This document shows, in pieces, positions 24,565 through 34,216 of a DNA stretch of 64,000 nucleotides. Position 1 is the first letter of the stretch. Each line of letters begins with the position of its first letter. The DNA is from Novosphingobium fluoreni (GTDB lineage Bacteria > Pseudomonadota > Alphaproteobacteria > Sphingomonadales > Sphingomonadaceae): contig NZ_JACIDY010000002.1 of assembly GCF_014196615.1 (NCBI RefSeq), positions 662,409-726,408 on the forward strand, written 5' to 3'. A program made the translations under genes and the position numbers. The notes below the pieces were generated by a model. The model was given only the letters and a program-made list of their open reading frames with translations. It was not told where the DNA came from and searched no databases.

Positions 24565-26187
24565 TCACGCCGCGACGATGCTTCTGGCGACGGCTTCGGC
24601 CACCTTGATCCCGTCGATCGCGGCGGAAAGGATGCCGCCGGCATAGCCCGCACCTTCGCCGGCGGGATAGAGCCCGGCGGTATTGAGGCTCTGGAAGCTC
24701 TTGTCTCGGGTGATGCGCACGGGCGAGGATGTGCGTGTCTCCACCCCGGTCATCACCACATCGGGATGATCGTAGTTCGCCACTTGCCGCCCGAACACCG
24801 GCAGCGCCTCGCGGATGGAATCGACGACGAAGGCGGGCAGGCAGAGCGACAAGTCCGTCATGGTGACGCCCGGCTTATACGATGGGGTCACCTCACCTAA
24901 AGCCGTGGAGGGGCGACCGGCCAGGAAATCGGCCACCTTCTGCCCCGGCGCGGCATAAGTGCCGCCACCTGCCTCGAACGCCTTGCTCTCCCAGTGGCGC
25001 TGCAAGGCGATGCCCGCCAGGGGACCGTCAGGATAATCACGCGCGGGGTCGATGCCCACGACCAGGCCGGAATTGGCGTTGAACTCGGCCCGCGAATACT
25101 GGCTCATGCCGTTGGTGACGACGCGGCCCTCCTCAGATGTTGCCGCCACCACGCGCCCGCCCGGGCACATGCAGAAGCTGTAGACCGTGCGCTCGTTACT
25201 GCAGTGGTGCGCCAGGGCATAGGCCGCCGCGCCAAGGTCTGGGTGACCGGCGCATTGGCCATAGCGGGCCTTGTCCACCCAGCTTTGCGGATGCTCGATC
25301 CGCACGCCGATGGAGAAGGGCTTGGCCTCTAGGTGGACGCCGCGATCGTGCAGCATCTCGAAGGTCGGCCGGGCGCTGTGACCGATCGCCATGACGACGT
25401 GATCCGCTTCCAGGAACGAGCCATCGTGCAAGTGCAGTCCGCGCAGTTGCTGACGTCCATCGGGCCCACGCTCCATCGCCAGATCGTCGACACGGGTCTG
25501 CCAGCGGTATTCGCCGCCCAGTTCCTCGATCGTGCGGCGCATCGATTCCACCATTGTGACGAGGCGGAACGTGCCGATATGGGGATGCGCCTGCCACAGG
25601 ATATCGTCAGGCGCGCCGGCTTTCACGAATTCTTCCAGCACCTTGCGGCCCAGGAAGCGGGGGTCCTTGACGCGGCAATAGAGCTTGCCGTCGGAGAACG
25701 TGCCCGCACCGCCTTCGCCGAACTGGACGTTGGAATCCGGGTTCAGCTCTGACCGGCGCCACAGCCCCCAGGTATCCTTGGTGCGCTGGCGGACGACTTT
25801 GCCCCTATCGAGGATGATCGGGCGAAACCCCGATTGCGCCAGGATCAGCCCGGCAAAGAGCCCGCATGGCCCCGCGCCGATCACCACCGGGCGGCGGCCT
25901 GACCAGCCCTGCGGCGCATGGGCAACGAAATGATAGGCCATGTCCGGCGTCGGGCGCACGTCCTTGTCACCTTCGAACCGGGCGAGCACCTCCGCCTCGT
26001 CGGCAATCTCGATGTCGAGCGTATAGACCAGCAGGATCGCGTTCCGGCGGCGCGCGTCATTGCCGCGCTTGAACACGGTGAAGTCACGCAGCGCCGCCCG
26101 TTCGATCCTCAGGCGCGTGCAGATCGCTTCGGGCAGCGCTTCGGGCGCGTGATCGAGCGGCAGGTTCAGGCCAGAGAGGCGCAGCAT
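24565..26187 (-). CDS. COG2509-type FAD-dependent dehydrogenase
   Basis: A 540-residue flavoprotein of the widespread but uncharacterised COG2509 group. After an N-terminal domain of about 95 residues comes the FAD motif VVIGAGPCGLFAGLILAQSG, then NVQFGEGGAGTFSDGKL, a mark of this group, CSNERTVYSFCMCPGG, and the C-terminal FAD motif LYPAGEGAGYAGGI. The substrate is unknown. The gene precedes pmtA on the same strand and is divergent from the AsmA gene. Confidence 0.88.
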   Translation of the reverse strand: MLRLSGLNLPLDHAPEALPEAICTRLRIERAALRDFTVFKRGNDARRRNAILLVYTLDIEIADEAEVLARFEGDKDVRPTPDMAYHFVAHAPQGWSGRRPVVIGAGPCGLFAGLILAQSGFRPIILDRGKVVRQRTKDTWGLWRRSELNPDSNVQFGEGGAGTFSDGKLYCRVKDPRFLGRKVLEEFVKAGAPDDILWQAHPHIGTFRLVTMVESMRRTIEELGGEYRWQTRVDDLAMERGPDGRQQLRGLHLHDGSFLEADHVVMAIGHSARPTFEMLHDRGVHLEAKPFSIGVRIEHPQSWVDKARYGQCAGHPDLGAAAYALAHHCSNERTVYSFCMCPGGRVVAATSEEGRVVTNGMSQYSRAEFNANSGLVVGIDPARDYPDGPLAGIALQRHWESKAFEAGGGTYAAPGQKVADFLAGRPSTALGEVTPSYKPGVTMTDLSLCLPAFVVDSIREALPVFGRQVANYDHPDVVMTGVETRTSSPVRITRDKSFQSLNTAGLYPAGEGAGYAGGILSAAIDGIKVAEAVARSIVAA

Positions 26188-26325
26188 CAGTTCGCTCCGC
26201 CCGGCCGGCAGGAAGGTGCATTGAATCCAAACAACATGGCCCAGCCCCTAGCGCATCCGCTCGCCGTTAACGAGTGGTCGCAAAGCATGGCAACAAAACG
26301 GCCCTTCCAAGCGATGTGACGGCTT

Positions 26326-28419
26326 ATGGATGCCACAAGCACCACCGATACGAATTCCGCTGCCGCCACGGCTGAGGCCAAGGCGCTTGAACCCGGTGCG
26401 TCCGGCAGGAATGCTGCTAGGTCGCGCCATCGCCGGCATCTGGTGCGCAACATCCTACTGGGCGCGGTGGGCATCGTCTTCGCGGTCTGGTTGATCCTGT
26501 TCATCACCAAAGGGCGGTTCCTGAAGGGCCCGTTCGAAAGCATCGTCAGTTCCGTCGCGGGCCGCAAGGTAGCCGTGGGCGGCGATTTCCAGCTCTACTT
26601 CGCGCCGATCAAGATCAAGTTCCTGGCTGAACAGCTGGACGTTTCGAACCCGCAATGGGCGCAGCGCAAAAGCTTGTTTACCGCCGGCAAAATCGATGCC
26701 CGGATTGCGCCGCTCTCCCTGATTTTCGGCCGCAAGCGGTTCTATGCGATCGAATTGGTGAACTTCGATGCGAACCTGGAATGGGACAAGCTGCACAAGC
26801 GCAACACCTGGACCTTTGGCGACGGTAGCGGCGGCAAAGATTTCCACATGCCGCGCATCGATCGCGCGATCCTGGCGGGCGTTCGCGTGCGCTACTACGA
26901 TCCGCGTACGCCGCTGTTGGCAAACTTGCGGTTCGAGCCGATCGTGGCGAAAGATACCGAGATCGGCCAATCGGTAAAGCTGAGCGGCGATGGCCGCTTT
27001 CGGACCGCGCCCTTTCGCCTTACCGCCAGCCTGCTCTCGCCCGACGCCACCGTCAGCGGCGGCAAGAACAAGCTGGTCGCCCGCGCCTTTGCCGGCAACA
27101 ACGTGATCGACCTGACGGGCACCTTGCCTTCGCTGACCGAGTATCAGGGTGTGCCCTTGGCCGTCCGGGCGCAAGGGCGGGATCTGTCGCAGTTGCTGGA
27201 AATCATCGACGTCGCGATCCCGCGCACGCGTCGCTACGATATGCGCGCGACGCTGGTGAACGAGGATCAGGATTATCGTTTCACCAAGCTGCGCGGCACG
27301 TTCGGGCAATCCGACCTGGCCGGTCAGTTCACGGTGAAGAACAACGAACGCCTGCGTCTTGACGCCGATCTTACCACCCGCAAGCTGGACATCATCGATG
27401 CCGCGCCGTTCATCGGGTACAACCCCGATACCGTCGCCAGCAAGGGCGCGATCGCGGCGGCGGCGGAGACGGGCAACGGCGGCCAGCGCATCCTGCCAGA
27501 CGCCGCGCTGCCGGTTGCGATGATGCAACGCTTCGATGCCGGGCTGGACTGGAAGATCGCCACGGTCCGATCGCGCAGCCTGCCGATCTCCAATATCGAC
27601 CTGAAGCTGGCGCTGGAGAAGGGACGGCTGGCGCTGTCACCGCTGACCATGTCGATGGCGCGCGGCAACCTGGCCTCCGACCTGATTTTTAATACGCGCC
27701 AGCGCCCCGCGGCGGACAGCTACGACATCCGCCTTGCCCCGACACCGACGGCGAAGTTGCTTGCGGGATATGGCGTGTCGGAAGCTGGAACGACCGGCAC
27801 GGTCAAGGGCCGCATCCAACTGAAAGGGCGGGGCGACACGATCCACGATTCGCTCGCGACATCGAACGGGCGCATCGCTTTCGTGATGCCGAACGGCACG
27901 CTCTGGACCCAGTACGCACAGCTCGCAGAGCTCGATTTGGGAACGTTCGTCTACAAGATGTTCGAGGGTAAGCTGAAGAAGCCGATTGAGATCAACTGCG
28001 GTCTGATCGCCTTCACCGTGCGCGGCGGCAGCGCGGCGACCGATCCGATCCTGATAGACACGACCCGCAACGTGATCACCGGGCGTGGCGGCTTCAACTT
28101 CGGTACCGAGGCCGTGGACATCGCTTTCAAGGCCGACGCGAAGAAGTTCAGCTTGTTTTCCGGGCAATCGCCGGTCGGGATCAAGGGCCGCTTTGCCGAG
28201 CCACGTCTCGACGTGATTAGCCCCGAGCTGGTTGGCCGTGCGGGTGCGGGCATCGGCCTTGCGGTCCTTGCGTCACCTGTGGCGGGGCTGCTGGCCTTTG
28301 TGGATCCGGGCAATGCCAAGTCAGCGGCTTGCGGCCCCGTCCTATCTGCTGCGACGGCCAGCGCGCAGCGGACGACGAAGGGCAAGCCACGAGAGGACGT
28401 CAGTCCCCGCAAGCGCTGA
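26326..28419 (+). CDS. AsmA family protein
   Basis: A 697-residue envelope protein of the AsmA family. A cytoplasmic Ala/Arg-rich N-terminus is followed by one membrane span (NILLGAVGIVFAVWLILFI, about residues 44-62), then a long periplasmic beta-rich region with FESIVSSVAGRKVAVGGDF (the AsmA N-terminal phrase) and a C-terminal AsmA_2-like part (LKGRGDTIHDSLATSNGRIAF). AsmA-like proteins are thought to be bridges for phospholipid movement to the outer membrane. That suits the lipid genes just upstream, though it is transcribed away from them. Confidence 0.88.
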   Translation: MDATSTTDTNSAAATAEAKALEPGASGRNAARSRHRRHLVRNILLGAVGIVFAVWLILFITKGRFLKGPFESIVSSVAGRKVAVGGDFQLYFAPIKIKFLAEQLDVSNPQWAQRKSLFTAGKIDARIAPLSLIFGRKRFYAIELVNFDANLEWDKLHKRNTWTFGDGSGGKDFHMPRIDRAILAGVRVRYYDPRTPLLANLRFEPIVAKDTEIGQSVKLSGDGRFRTAPFRLTASLLSPDATVSGGKNKLVARAFAGNNVIDLTGTLPSLTEYQGVPLAVRAQGRDLSQLLEIIDVAIPRTRRYDMRATLVNEDQDYRFTKLRGTFGQSDLAGQFTVKNNERLRLDADLTTRKLDIIDAAPFIGYNPDTVASKGAIAAAAETGNGGQRILPDAALPVAMMQRFDAGLDWKIATVRSRSLPISNIDLKLALEKGRLALSPLTMSMARGNLASDLIFNTRQRPAADSYDIRLAPTPTAKLLAGYGVSEAGTTGTVKGRIQLKGRGDTIHDSLATSNGRIAFVMPNGTLWTQYAQLAELDLGTFVYKMFEGKLKKPIEINCGLIAFTVRGGSAATDPILIDTTRNVITGRGGFNFGTEAVDIAFKADAKKFSLFSGQSPVGIKGRFAEPRLDVISPELVGRAGAGIGLAVLASPVAGLLAFVDPGNAKSAACGPVLSAATASAQRTTKGKPREDVSPRKR

Positions 28420-28622
28420 CGAGGCGGATACCCTGGGTTGGGCTTCACCATTGTTGCACCACAGCATCACTTCGCCATCAATCAGCAACATGCCAAAGTT
28501 TTGTCATATTTCCCCCACCGGCGCGGCCTAACGGCGCGCACAGACGCTTTTGCGGGCTTCGACCGGAATGACCGGCGATGTCTCGCCAGCGCTTCAAACA
28601 GGTGGAATAAGGGAAGCCAAGA

Positions 28623-30953
28623 ATGACATCGATCACTGCGCGCCGTGCGATCCTCGGCGCGCTCAGCCTGGGCGCAAGTATCCTGCCAGGCATCGCCATG
28701 GCACAGACCGCCGCCGCCGATGCCGGCACTGCGGCCACTGCGGCGAAAGGAAGCGATGTCGCCGGGGACATCATCGTCACCGCTCAGCGCCGCCAAGAAC
28801 GCCTGACGGACGTGCCCGTCTCGGTCGGCGTGCTACGCGGCGATGATGTGCGCACCTTCACTGCGGGTGGCGATGATACGCTGCTTTCGCTCTCGGGCCG
28901 CGTTCCCGGGCTTTACATCGAATCGACCACCGGCCGCATCTTCCCGCGCTTCTACATTCGCGGCCTGGGCAATGTGGACTTCTACCTTGGCGCATCGCAG
29001 CCGGTCTCGATCATCCAGGACGATGTCGTGCTGGAGCATGTCGTCCTGAAGTCGAATCCGGTCTATGACGTGGCGCAAGTCGAAGTGCTGCGGGGCCCGC
29101 AAGGTTCGCTGTTCGGCCGCAACACCACCGCCGGCATCGTCAAGTTCGACACCGTGCGCCCCACGCAGGAGCTGAACGGTCAGGCCTCGCTCAGCGTAGG
29201 CAGCTACAAGAGCGTCAACCTGGATGCCGGGATCGGCGGCCCGATCATCGCCGACAAGCTGGCGATCCGCTTCTCCGCCCTGGTGCAGCACCGCGACGAT
29301 TATGTGGACAACACTTTCAACGGCGTCAGCGCCGACGGCACGATCACGCCGCGCAAGAACGCGATGGGTGGGTTCGACGATCGCAACGCCCGCCTGCAGC
29401 TGCTGTTCACGCCGACCGAGCGCTTCTCCGTCCTGCTTTCCGGCCACTACCGCGACTACGAGGGCACCTCGACGCTGTTCCATCGCGGGGCCTTGATCCG
29501 GGGCTCGAACGACCCGGTTGGCCCGCGCAATTCGGTTGCTTACGACGAGGCGCAGAACAACCCGCAGGCTTACAAGACCAAGGGCGCATCGGCCCACGTC
29601 ACCTGGGATTTCGGCGGCGCGGCGCTGACGTCGATCACCGCGTACGAGACCACCAAGGGCTATAGCCGTGGCGATACCGATGGTGGCGCGGCGGCGAACT
29701 TCCCGGTCAACGGCGTGCCCAACGGCTTTGGTCAGTCGCAGGGCCAGATCCGCGATCTCGATCAATGGTCGCAGGAACTGCGCCTAGCCAGCAGCGGGCA
29801 GACCGCGTTCAAGTGGCAGCTGGGCGGCTTCTATTTCGACAGCCGCGACACGACCGATTTCTACCAGCGCGGCTATTTTCTGACCACGGCGGCCCGCAAT
29901 CCCAACAACTGGGTGCGCCTGCGCAACGTCAACACCTCCTGGGCGCTGTTCGGCCAGGCAAGCTACGACCTGACCGAGAAGCTGACGCTGACCGCAGGTG
30001 CGCGCTACACCGAGGATGACAAGAAGACGCGACTGCTGAAGACGGCTGACACCGCCGCAGGCGTGGTGACTTACGGCGGCCGCCGCTTCGTGGAACTGAA
30101 GGGCAAGAAGCCAAGCTGGGATGTCAGCGCGCTCTATCGCGTCAGCCCCGACTTCTCGCTCTATGCACGCGTGGCGCGTGGCTTCCGAGGACCCACGATC
30201 CAAGGGCGCTCGGCGGTGTTCAACTCGGACTTCACCACCGCCAATTCCGAAACGATCACTTCGGGTGAAGTCGGCTTCAAGAGCCAGATCGGCAACACGC
30301 TGCGCTTCAATGCCAGCGCCTTTGCCTGGCGCCTGAAGAACATCCAGCTGAACGGCAACGATTCGAACGGCAACGGCGTGCTCTTCAATGCCGACAAGGC
30401 CGATGCCTACGGACTGGAAGCGGACCTTGAGTATCGTCCGGTGCAGAACCTGTCCTTCACGCTAGGTGGCAGCCTGCTGCACACCGAGATCAAGGATAAG
30501 CGCGTGTTCGCGCAGGCGTGCAGCCTGAACGGCGTGCTGGTATGTACGGTCAACGATCCGGTCTTCACGCGCGGTGCCGTGGGTTCGCCCACCCGGACCT
30601 ACTTCGCCCAGATCGACGGCAACCCGCTGCCTAACGCGCCCAAGTGGATGCTGAACGCCACCGCCCGCTATGACCTGCCGGTCGGCGAGCGTGGCAAGTT
30701 CTTCATCGCTACCGACTGGAACGTGCAGGGCTACACCAACTTCGTGCTCTATCGCACGGACGAGTTCTACTCGAAGGGCAACTTCGAGGGCGGCTTGAAG
30801 GTCGGTTACGATACCGGTGACTTCGAGATCGCGGGTTTTGTGCGCAACATCACGAACGAGAAGAACCTGAAGGGCGTGATCGAGAACTACATGGCGGCGG
30901 TCTATAACGAACCGCGTATCATCGGCGTCTCGCTGAGCGGCAAGATCCGCTGA
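28623..30953 (+). CDS. TonB-dependent receptor
   Basis: Outer-membrane TonB-dependent transporter of 776 residues. The signal peptide ends GIAMAQ; the TonB-box region is DIIVTAQRR; the plug has VPVSVGVL, PRFYIRGLGNVDF and VEVLRGPQGSLFGRNTTAGIV; a barrel follows with TAGARYTEDDKKTR and YARVARGFRGP. This is the large sphingomonad receptor group of unknown or carbohydrate/aromatic cargo. The last residues are SLSGKIR, without the usual terminal aromatic residue. AAGGGAAGCCAAGA precedes the ATG. No linked enzyme gives a cargo hint. Confidence 0.92.
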   Translation: MTSITARRAILGALSLGASILPGIAMAQTAAADAGTAATAAKGSDVAGDIIVTAQRRQERLTDVPVSVGVLRGDDVRTFTAGGDDTLLSLSGRVPGLYIESTTGRIFPRFYIRGLGNVDFYLGASQPVSIIQDDVVLEHVVLKSNPVYDVAQVEVLRGPQGSLFGRNTTAGIVKFDTVRPTQELNGQASLSVGSYKSVNLDAGIGGPIIADKLAIRFSALVQHRDDYVDNTFNGVSADGTITPRKNAMGGFDDRNARLQLLFTPTERFSVLLSGHYRDYEGTSTLFHRGALIRGSNDPVGPRNSVAYDEAQNNPQAYKTKGASAHVTWDFGGAALTSITAYETTKGYSRGDTDGGAAANFPVNGVPNGFGQSQGQIRDLDQWSQELRLASSGQTAFKWQLGGFYFDSRDTTDFYQRGYFLTTAARNPNNWVRLRNVNTSWALFGQASYDLTEKLTLTAGARYTEDDKKTRLLKTADTAAGVVTYGGRRFVELKGKKPSWDVSALYRVSPDFSLYARVARGFRGPTIQGRSAVFNSDFTTANSETITSGEVGFKSQIGNTLRFNASAFAWRLKNIQLNGNDSNGNGVLFNADKADAYGLEADLEYRPVQNLSFTLGGSLLHTEIKDKRVFAQACSLNGVLVCTVNDPVFTRGAVGSPTRTYFAQIDGNPLPNAPKWMLNATARYDLPVGERGKFFIATDWNVQGYTNFVLYRTDEFYSKGNFEGGLKVGYDTGDFEIAGFVRNITNEKNLKGVIENYMAAVYNEPRIIGVSLSGKIR

Positions 30954-30971
30954 GCCGGGCCTGACATGAAA

Positions 30972-31004
30972 GATCGAGCCGTGGCCTCTCGTCACGGCTC
31001 GATC
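30972..31004 (+). terminator. Hairpin after TonB receptor gene
   Basis: A perfect 12-bp inverted repeat (GATCGAGCCGTG and CACGGCTCGATC) with a 9-nt loop, 18 bases after the receptor stop. A third copy of CACGGCTCGAT follows directly, so an alternative pairing is possible. No long U-tract. Confidence 0.5.
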
Positions 31005-31048
31005 CTCACGGCTCGATTCTATCGGCCTTCGCTGCTAAGGGCGCGGCC

Positions 31049-32932
31049 ATGTTGAATATCTCGAGCATCACCGTGCGCCTTGGCGGGCGCACTATTCTTG
31101 ACCAGGCGACCGCTGCGATCCCCACCGGCGCGCGGGTCGGGCTGATCGGCCGCAACGGCGCGGGCAAGTCCACGCTGATGAAGGTCATGATAGGCCAGCT
31201 GGAGCCGGACGATGGCGCGATCGAGATGCCCAAGCGCGCGCGGCTGGGCTATATCGCGCAGGAGGCCCCCAGCGGCACGCTGACGCCGTTCGAGACGGTG
31301 CTGGCCGCCGATGTGGAGCGCACCGCGCTGCTGGAAGAATCCGAAACCTGCGTCGATCCCGATCGCCTGGGCGACGTGCATGAGCGGCTGCTGGCGATCG
31401 ACGCCTACAGCGCGCCCGCGCGTGCCGCGCGCATCCTCATCGGCCTGGGCTTTGACGAGGCGATGCAGGCCGAGCCGATGGACAGTTTTTCGGGCGGGTG
31501 GAAGATGCGCGTTGCGCTGGCCAGCCTGCTGTTCTCGCAACCGGACCTGCTGCTGCTTGACGAGCCTTCCAACCACTTGGACCTGGAAGCGACGCTGTGG
31601 CTGGAAAACTTCCTGCGCGCCTACCCCGGCACCCTGATCGTGATCAGCCACGAGCGTGATCTGCTGAACAACGTGGTCGACAACATCCTGCACCTCCAGG
31701 GCGGCAAGGTAACGCTCTATCCTGGCGGTTACGATAGCTTCGAGCGGCAGCGGGCCGAGCGTGCGGCGCAACTGGCGGCGGCGAAGGCGTCTCAGGATGC
31801 GCAACGCGCCAAGTTGCAGGACTACGTGAACCGCAACAGCGCGCGGGCCTCTACCGCCAAGCAGGCGCAGTCCCGTGCCAAGATGCTGGCGAAGATGCAG
31901 CCCGTCGTCGCGATGATGGAAGATCCGTCGCTGACGTTCGACTTCCCGAGCCCTAAGGAACTGCGTCCGCCGTTGATCACGCTGGACAATGCGGCCGTGG
32001 GCTACGTCGAGGAAAAGCCGATCCTGCGCCGCCTGGGCCTGCGGATCGATCCCGACGATCGCATCGCGCTGCTAGGGCGCAACGGCAATGGCAAGACCAC
32101 GCTGGCCCGCCTATTCGCTCAGCAGTTGAAGCCGATGGAAGGCGAGATGAACATCTCGGGCAAGCTCGCCATCGGCTATTTCACGCAGTACCAGGTGGAG
32201 GAACTGGCCGGCAGCGATACGCCGCTGGTGCACATGACCCGCGCGATGGACGGCAAGCCGACTGCGCAGATCCGGGGTCAGCTGGGCCGCTTCGGCTTCT
32301 CGGGGGAACGCGCGCTGACGCCGGTTTCCAAGCTCTCGGGCGGAGAGCGCGCGCGGCTGGCGTTGGCGCTGGTAACGCGCGATGCGCCGCACTTGCTGAT
32401 CTTGGACGAGCCGACCAACCACTTGGACGTAGACGCGCGCGAGGCACTGGTCCAGGCCCTCAACGCTTATGAAGGCGCGGTGATCCTGATCAGCCACGAT
32501 CGCCATATGGTGGAGCTGACGGCGGATCGGCTGGTGCTGGTCGATGGCGGTGAAGCCCGCGAATATGCCGGCAGCATGACCGATTACATGGACTTCGTGT
32601 TGGGCCGCAATCAGCCCAAGGCGGACGGGAAGGGCAAGGGGAAGTCAGCGGAAAAGCCCGCTCCCATCGATCAGAAGGCGGTCAGCGCCAACTGGAAGGA
32701 GCAAAAGGAGCTGGAGAAGCAGTTCGCTCGCGCCGAAACAGCGATTGCGCGCGTCCAGTCCCGTGTCGCCGAGATCGAGGATGCCATGGTCACGCCCAAG
32801 CGCCCGCCCCACAACCTGGCGGGGCTGACAACCGGCCAGCTGGCCAAGCAGCGCGAGCAGGCGCTGGTCGACCTGGCAAAAGCGGAAGCTGATTGGCTTG
32901 CCCTCAGCGAACGTCTGGAGGCGTTCGCCTAG
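31049..32932 (+). CDS. ABC-F family ATPase
   Basis: A 627-residue soluble protein with two ABC domains and no membrane part, typical of ABC-F translation factors that act on the ribosome. Domain 1: Walker A GRNGAGKST (34-42), signature SFSGGWKMR, Walker B LLLLDEPSNHLD. Linker of about 80 residues, rich in Lys, Ala and Gln. Domain 2: GRNGNGKTT, LSGGERARLALAL, LLILDEPTNHLDVDA. The C-terminal 110 residues are charged and coiled (QKELEKQFARAETAIARVQSRVAEIE). It resembles YheS/Uup-type members; the exact subgroup is not certain. Ribosome protection or rescue is the inferred role. Confidence 0.92.
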   Translation: MLNISSITVRLGGRTILDQATAAIPTGARVGLIGRNGAGKSTLMKVMIGQLEPDDGAIEMPKRARLGYIAQEAPSGTLTPFETVLAADVERTALLEESETCVDPDRLGDVHERLLAIDAYSAPARAARILIGLGFDEAMQAEPMDSFSGGWKMRVALASLLFSQPDLLLLDEPSNHLDLEATLWLENFLRAYPGTLIVISHERDLLNNVVDNILHLQGGKVTLYPGGYDSFERQRAERAAQLAAAKASQDAQRAKLQDYVNRNSARASTAKQAQSRAKMLAKMQPVVAMMEDPSLTFDFPSPKELRPPLITLDNAAVGYVEEKPILRRLGLRIDPDDRIALLGRNGNGKTTLARLFAQQLKPMEGEMNISGKLAIGYFTQYQVEELAGSDTPLVHMTRAMDGKPTAQIRGQLGRFGFSGERALTPVSKLSGGERARLALALVTRDAPHLLILDEPTNHLDVDAREALVQALNAYEGAVILISHDRHMVELTADRLVLVDGGEAREYAGSMTDYMDFVLGRNQPKADGKGKGKSAEKPAPIDQKAVSANWKEQKELEKQFARAETAIARVQSRVAEIEDAMVTPKRPPHNLAGLTTGQLAKQREQALVDLAKAEADWLALSERLEAFA

Positions 32933-32951
32933 GCTTCGATCGCCACCCCCT

Positions 32952-33023
32952 CCGTTCGGGTCGAGCGAAGTCGAGACGCGCTGGGCTGGGCCCGCGTATC
33001 TCGACTTCGCTCGACCCGAACGG
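32952..33023. repeat. REP-like palindromic element, copy B
   Basis: About 72 bp, near-perfect palindrome: CCGTTCGGGTCGAGCGAAG in the left arm and its complement at the right end, around a GC-rich centre. It lies between the convergent ABC-F and DUF4142 genes. Confidence 0.85.
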
Positions 33024-33047
33024 GAGGCGGGCTTTAGGCGAGGGGCG

Positions 33048-33617
33048 TTACAGCCCCTTCGCCATGTTAAAGTGCGCCGTTACCGCCGGGATCATTTCGG
33101 TGGCGAAGCTCTTCAGGCCCGCCACATCACCGCCGGTTGCGTAAGCCTTCAACGCATTCAGCGTGCTCTGATGCGCATTGACTTGCGCCGCGGCATAGGC
33201 CTTGTCGAACTCCGCGCCGGACTTGCCTTGCAGATCGCTCAAGACTTGCTGCTGCTGAGCGGTCATTGCCGCATCGGGTACGATCTTGGGCGTGGCGGAT
33301 GCGGCGGCGGACTCCAGCTTCTTGCTGGACTCGGTGTGCGCCTTGATCATCTGCTGTGCGAAGGTCTTGACCTTGGCGGAGCTGGCCTTGTCGGCGGCGA
33401 GCTGGGATGTGGCGATTTCAAACGCGTCGCTGGCGGCGGCGGTATCGGCAAAGACCTGGCTGGGGCTGCGCTGGACTTCGGCGGCAGGGGTAACGCCGGG
33501 GATCGTGCTATCGGTTGCGGCGCTGGTTGCCATGGCATCACCGGCAGGCGCCTCTTTCTTGCACCCCGCCAGCGCCAGAGCGGCGACGGATACGGCGATC
33601 AGGGTCGTGTGCTTCAT
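33048..33617 (-). CDS. DUF4142 lipoprotein
   Basis: A 189-residue exported protein: signal peptide with lipobox LAGC (Cys at about 19), then a Ser/Ala-rich linker, then a four-helix DUF4142 domain (SDAFEIATSQLAADKASSAKVKTFAQQMI, with HTESSKKLE and NAHQSTLNALKAYA). DUF4142 is a ferritin-like helical family often tied to stress response. Here a GGAAC-N17-CGTT promoter stands upstream, which supports control by the general stress sigma factor EcfG. GGAGA precedes the ATG. Confidence 0.9.
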   Translation of the reverse strand: MKHTTLIAVSVAALALAGCKKEAPAGDAMATSAATDSTIPGVTPAAEVQRSPSQVFADTAAASDAFEIATSQLAADKASSAKVKTFAQQMIKAHTESSKKLESAAASATPKIVPDAAMTAQQQQVLSDLQGKSGAEFDKAYAAAQVNAHQSTLNALKAYATGGDVAGLKSFATEMIPAVTAHFNMAKGL

Positions 33618-33665
33618 GATGGTCTCCAGGCGATTTGGGGTAGCAGGCCTATGCGTTGGTGACCT

Positions 33666-33691
33666 AACGACCTGAGAGACCGTCCCGTTCC
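33666..33691 (-). promoter_or_regulatory. EcfG (general stress) promoter of the DUF4142 gene
   Basis: On the minus strand GGAAC (33691-33687) is followed after exactly 17 bases by CGTT (33669-33666). GGAAC-N16/17-CGTT is the established consensus of the alphaproteobacterial extracytoplasmic sigma factor EcfG. It lies about 50 bases before the ATG at 33617. No other full match was noticed in an intergenic region by eye. Confidence 0.65.
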
Positions 33692-33778
33692 CCCGGACCT
33701 TTCACGCCCTCATGCGTTAAGCTTTCAAAGGTCAGCCCGGCACAAGTCGGTTTTGAAAGCCTCAGCAGGAGCTTCTTC

Positions 33779-34216
33779 ATGAGCGTATTCGGCAATATCC
33801 TGAACAAGATCTTCCATCGCGGGGGAGAGGCCAAGCCTGCCCCGGCCGCTCCGGCGCCTGCTCCTGTGCCCCAAGCCACCGCCCCCGCCCAGCCAGCGCC
33901 CGCCACGCCGCCGCCGGCACAAACGAACGCGCCGTTGTCTTCCCAGCCGGCCCAATCGGTCGATGTCGGTGCCGTGTTGCAAGCGATGGCGGAGATGAAG
34001 CCGGACCACGGCGGCAACTACAAGACCTCCATCGTCGATCTGCTCAAGCTGCTGGACCTCGATTCCAGCCTGTCCGCCCGCAAGGAGCTGGCGGAAGAGC
34101 TGAACGTCCACGCCGGCGATCATGGCAGCGCCGAGCAGAATATCGCCCTCCACCGCGCGGTGATGGACAAGCTGGCCGAAAACGGCGGTATCGTGCCGGA
34201 CAGCTTGCGGAATTAA
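33779..34216 (+). CDS. DUF3597 family protein
   Basis: A 145-residue cytoplasmic protein: short N-terminus MSVFGNILNKIFHRG, a Pro/Ala/Gln-rich linker (about 18-60), then the DUF3597 helical domain with VDVGAVLQAMAEMK, WKTSIVDLLK-like YKTSIVDLLKLLDLDSSLSARKEL and the NGGIVPDSLRN end. Function unknown; the domain is LysM-free and stress-linked in some proteobacteria. AGGAG stands at proper distance from the ATG. It is divergent from the DUF4142 gene and overlaps the end of the arylesterase gene by four bases. Confidence 0.9.
   Translation: MSVFGNILNKIFHRGGEAKPAPAAPAPAPVPQATAPAQPAPATPPPAQTNAPLSSQPAQSVDVGAVLQAMAEMKPDHGGNYKTSIVDLLKLLDLDSSLSARKELAEELNVHAGDHGSAEQNIALHRAVMDKLAENGGIVPDSLRN

Noticed and set aside
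33695..33718. EcfG-like promoter for the DUF3597 gene
   Set aside because: GGACC instead of GGAAC and a spacer of 15 instead of 16-17.
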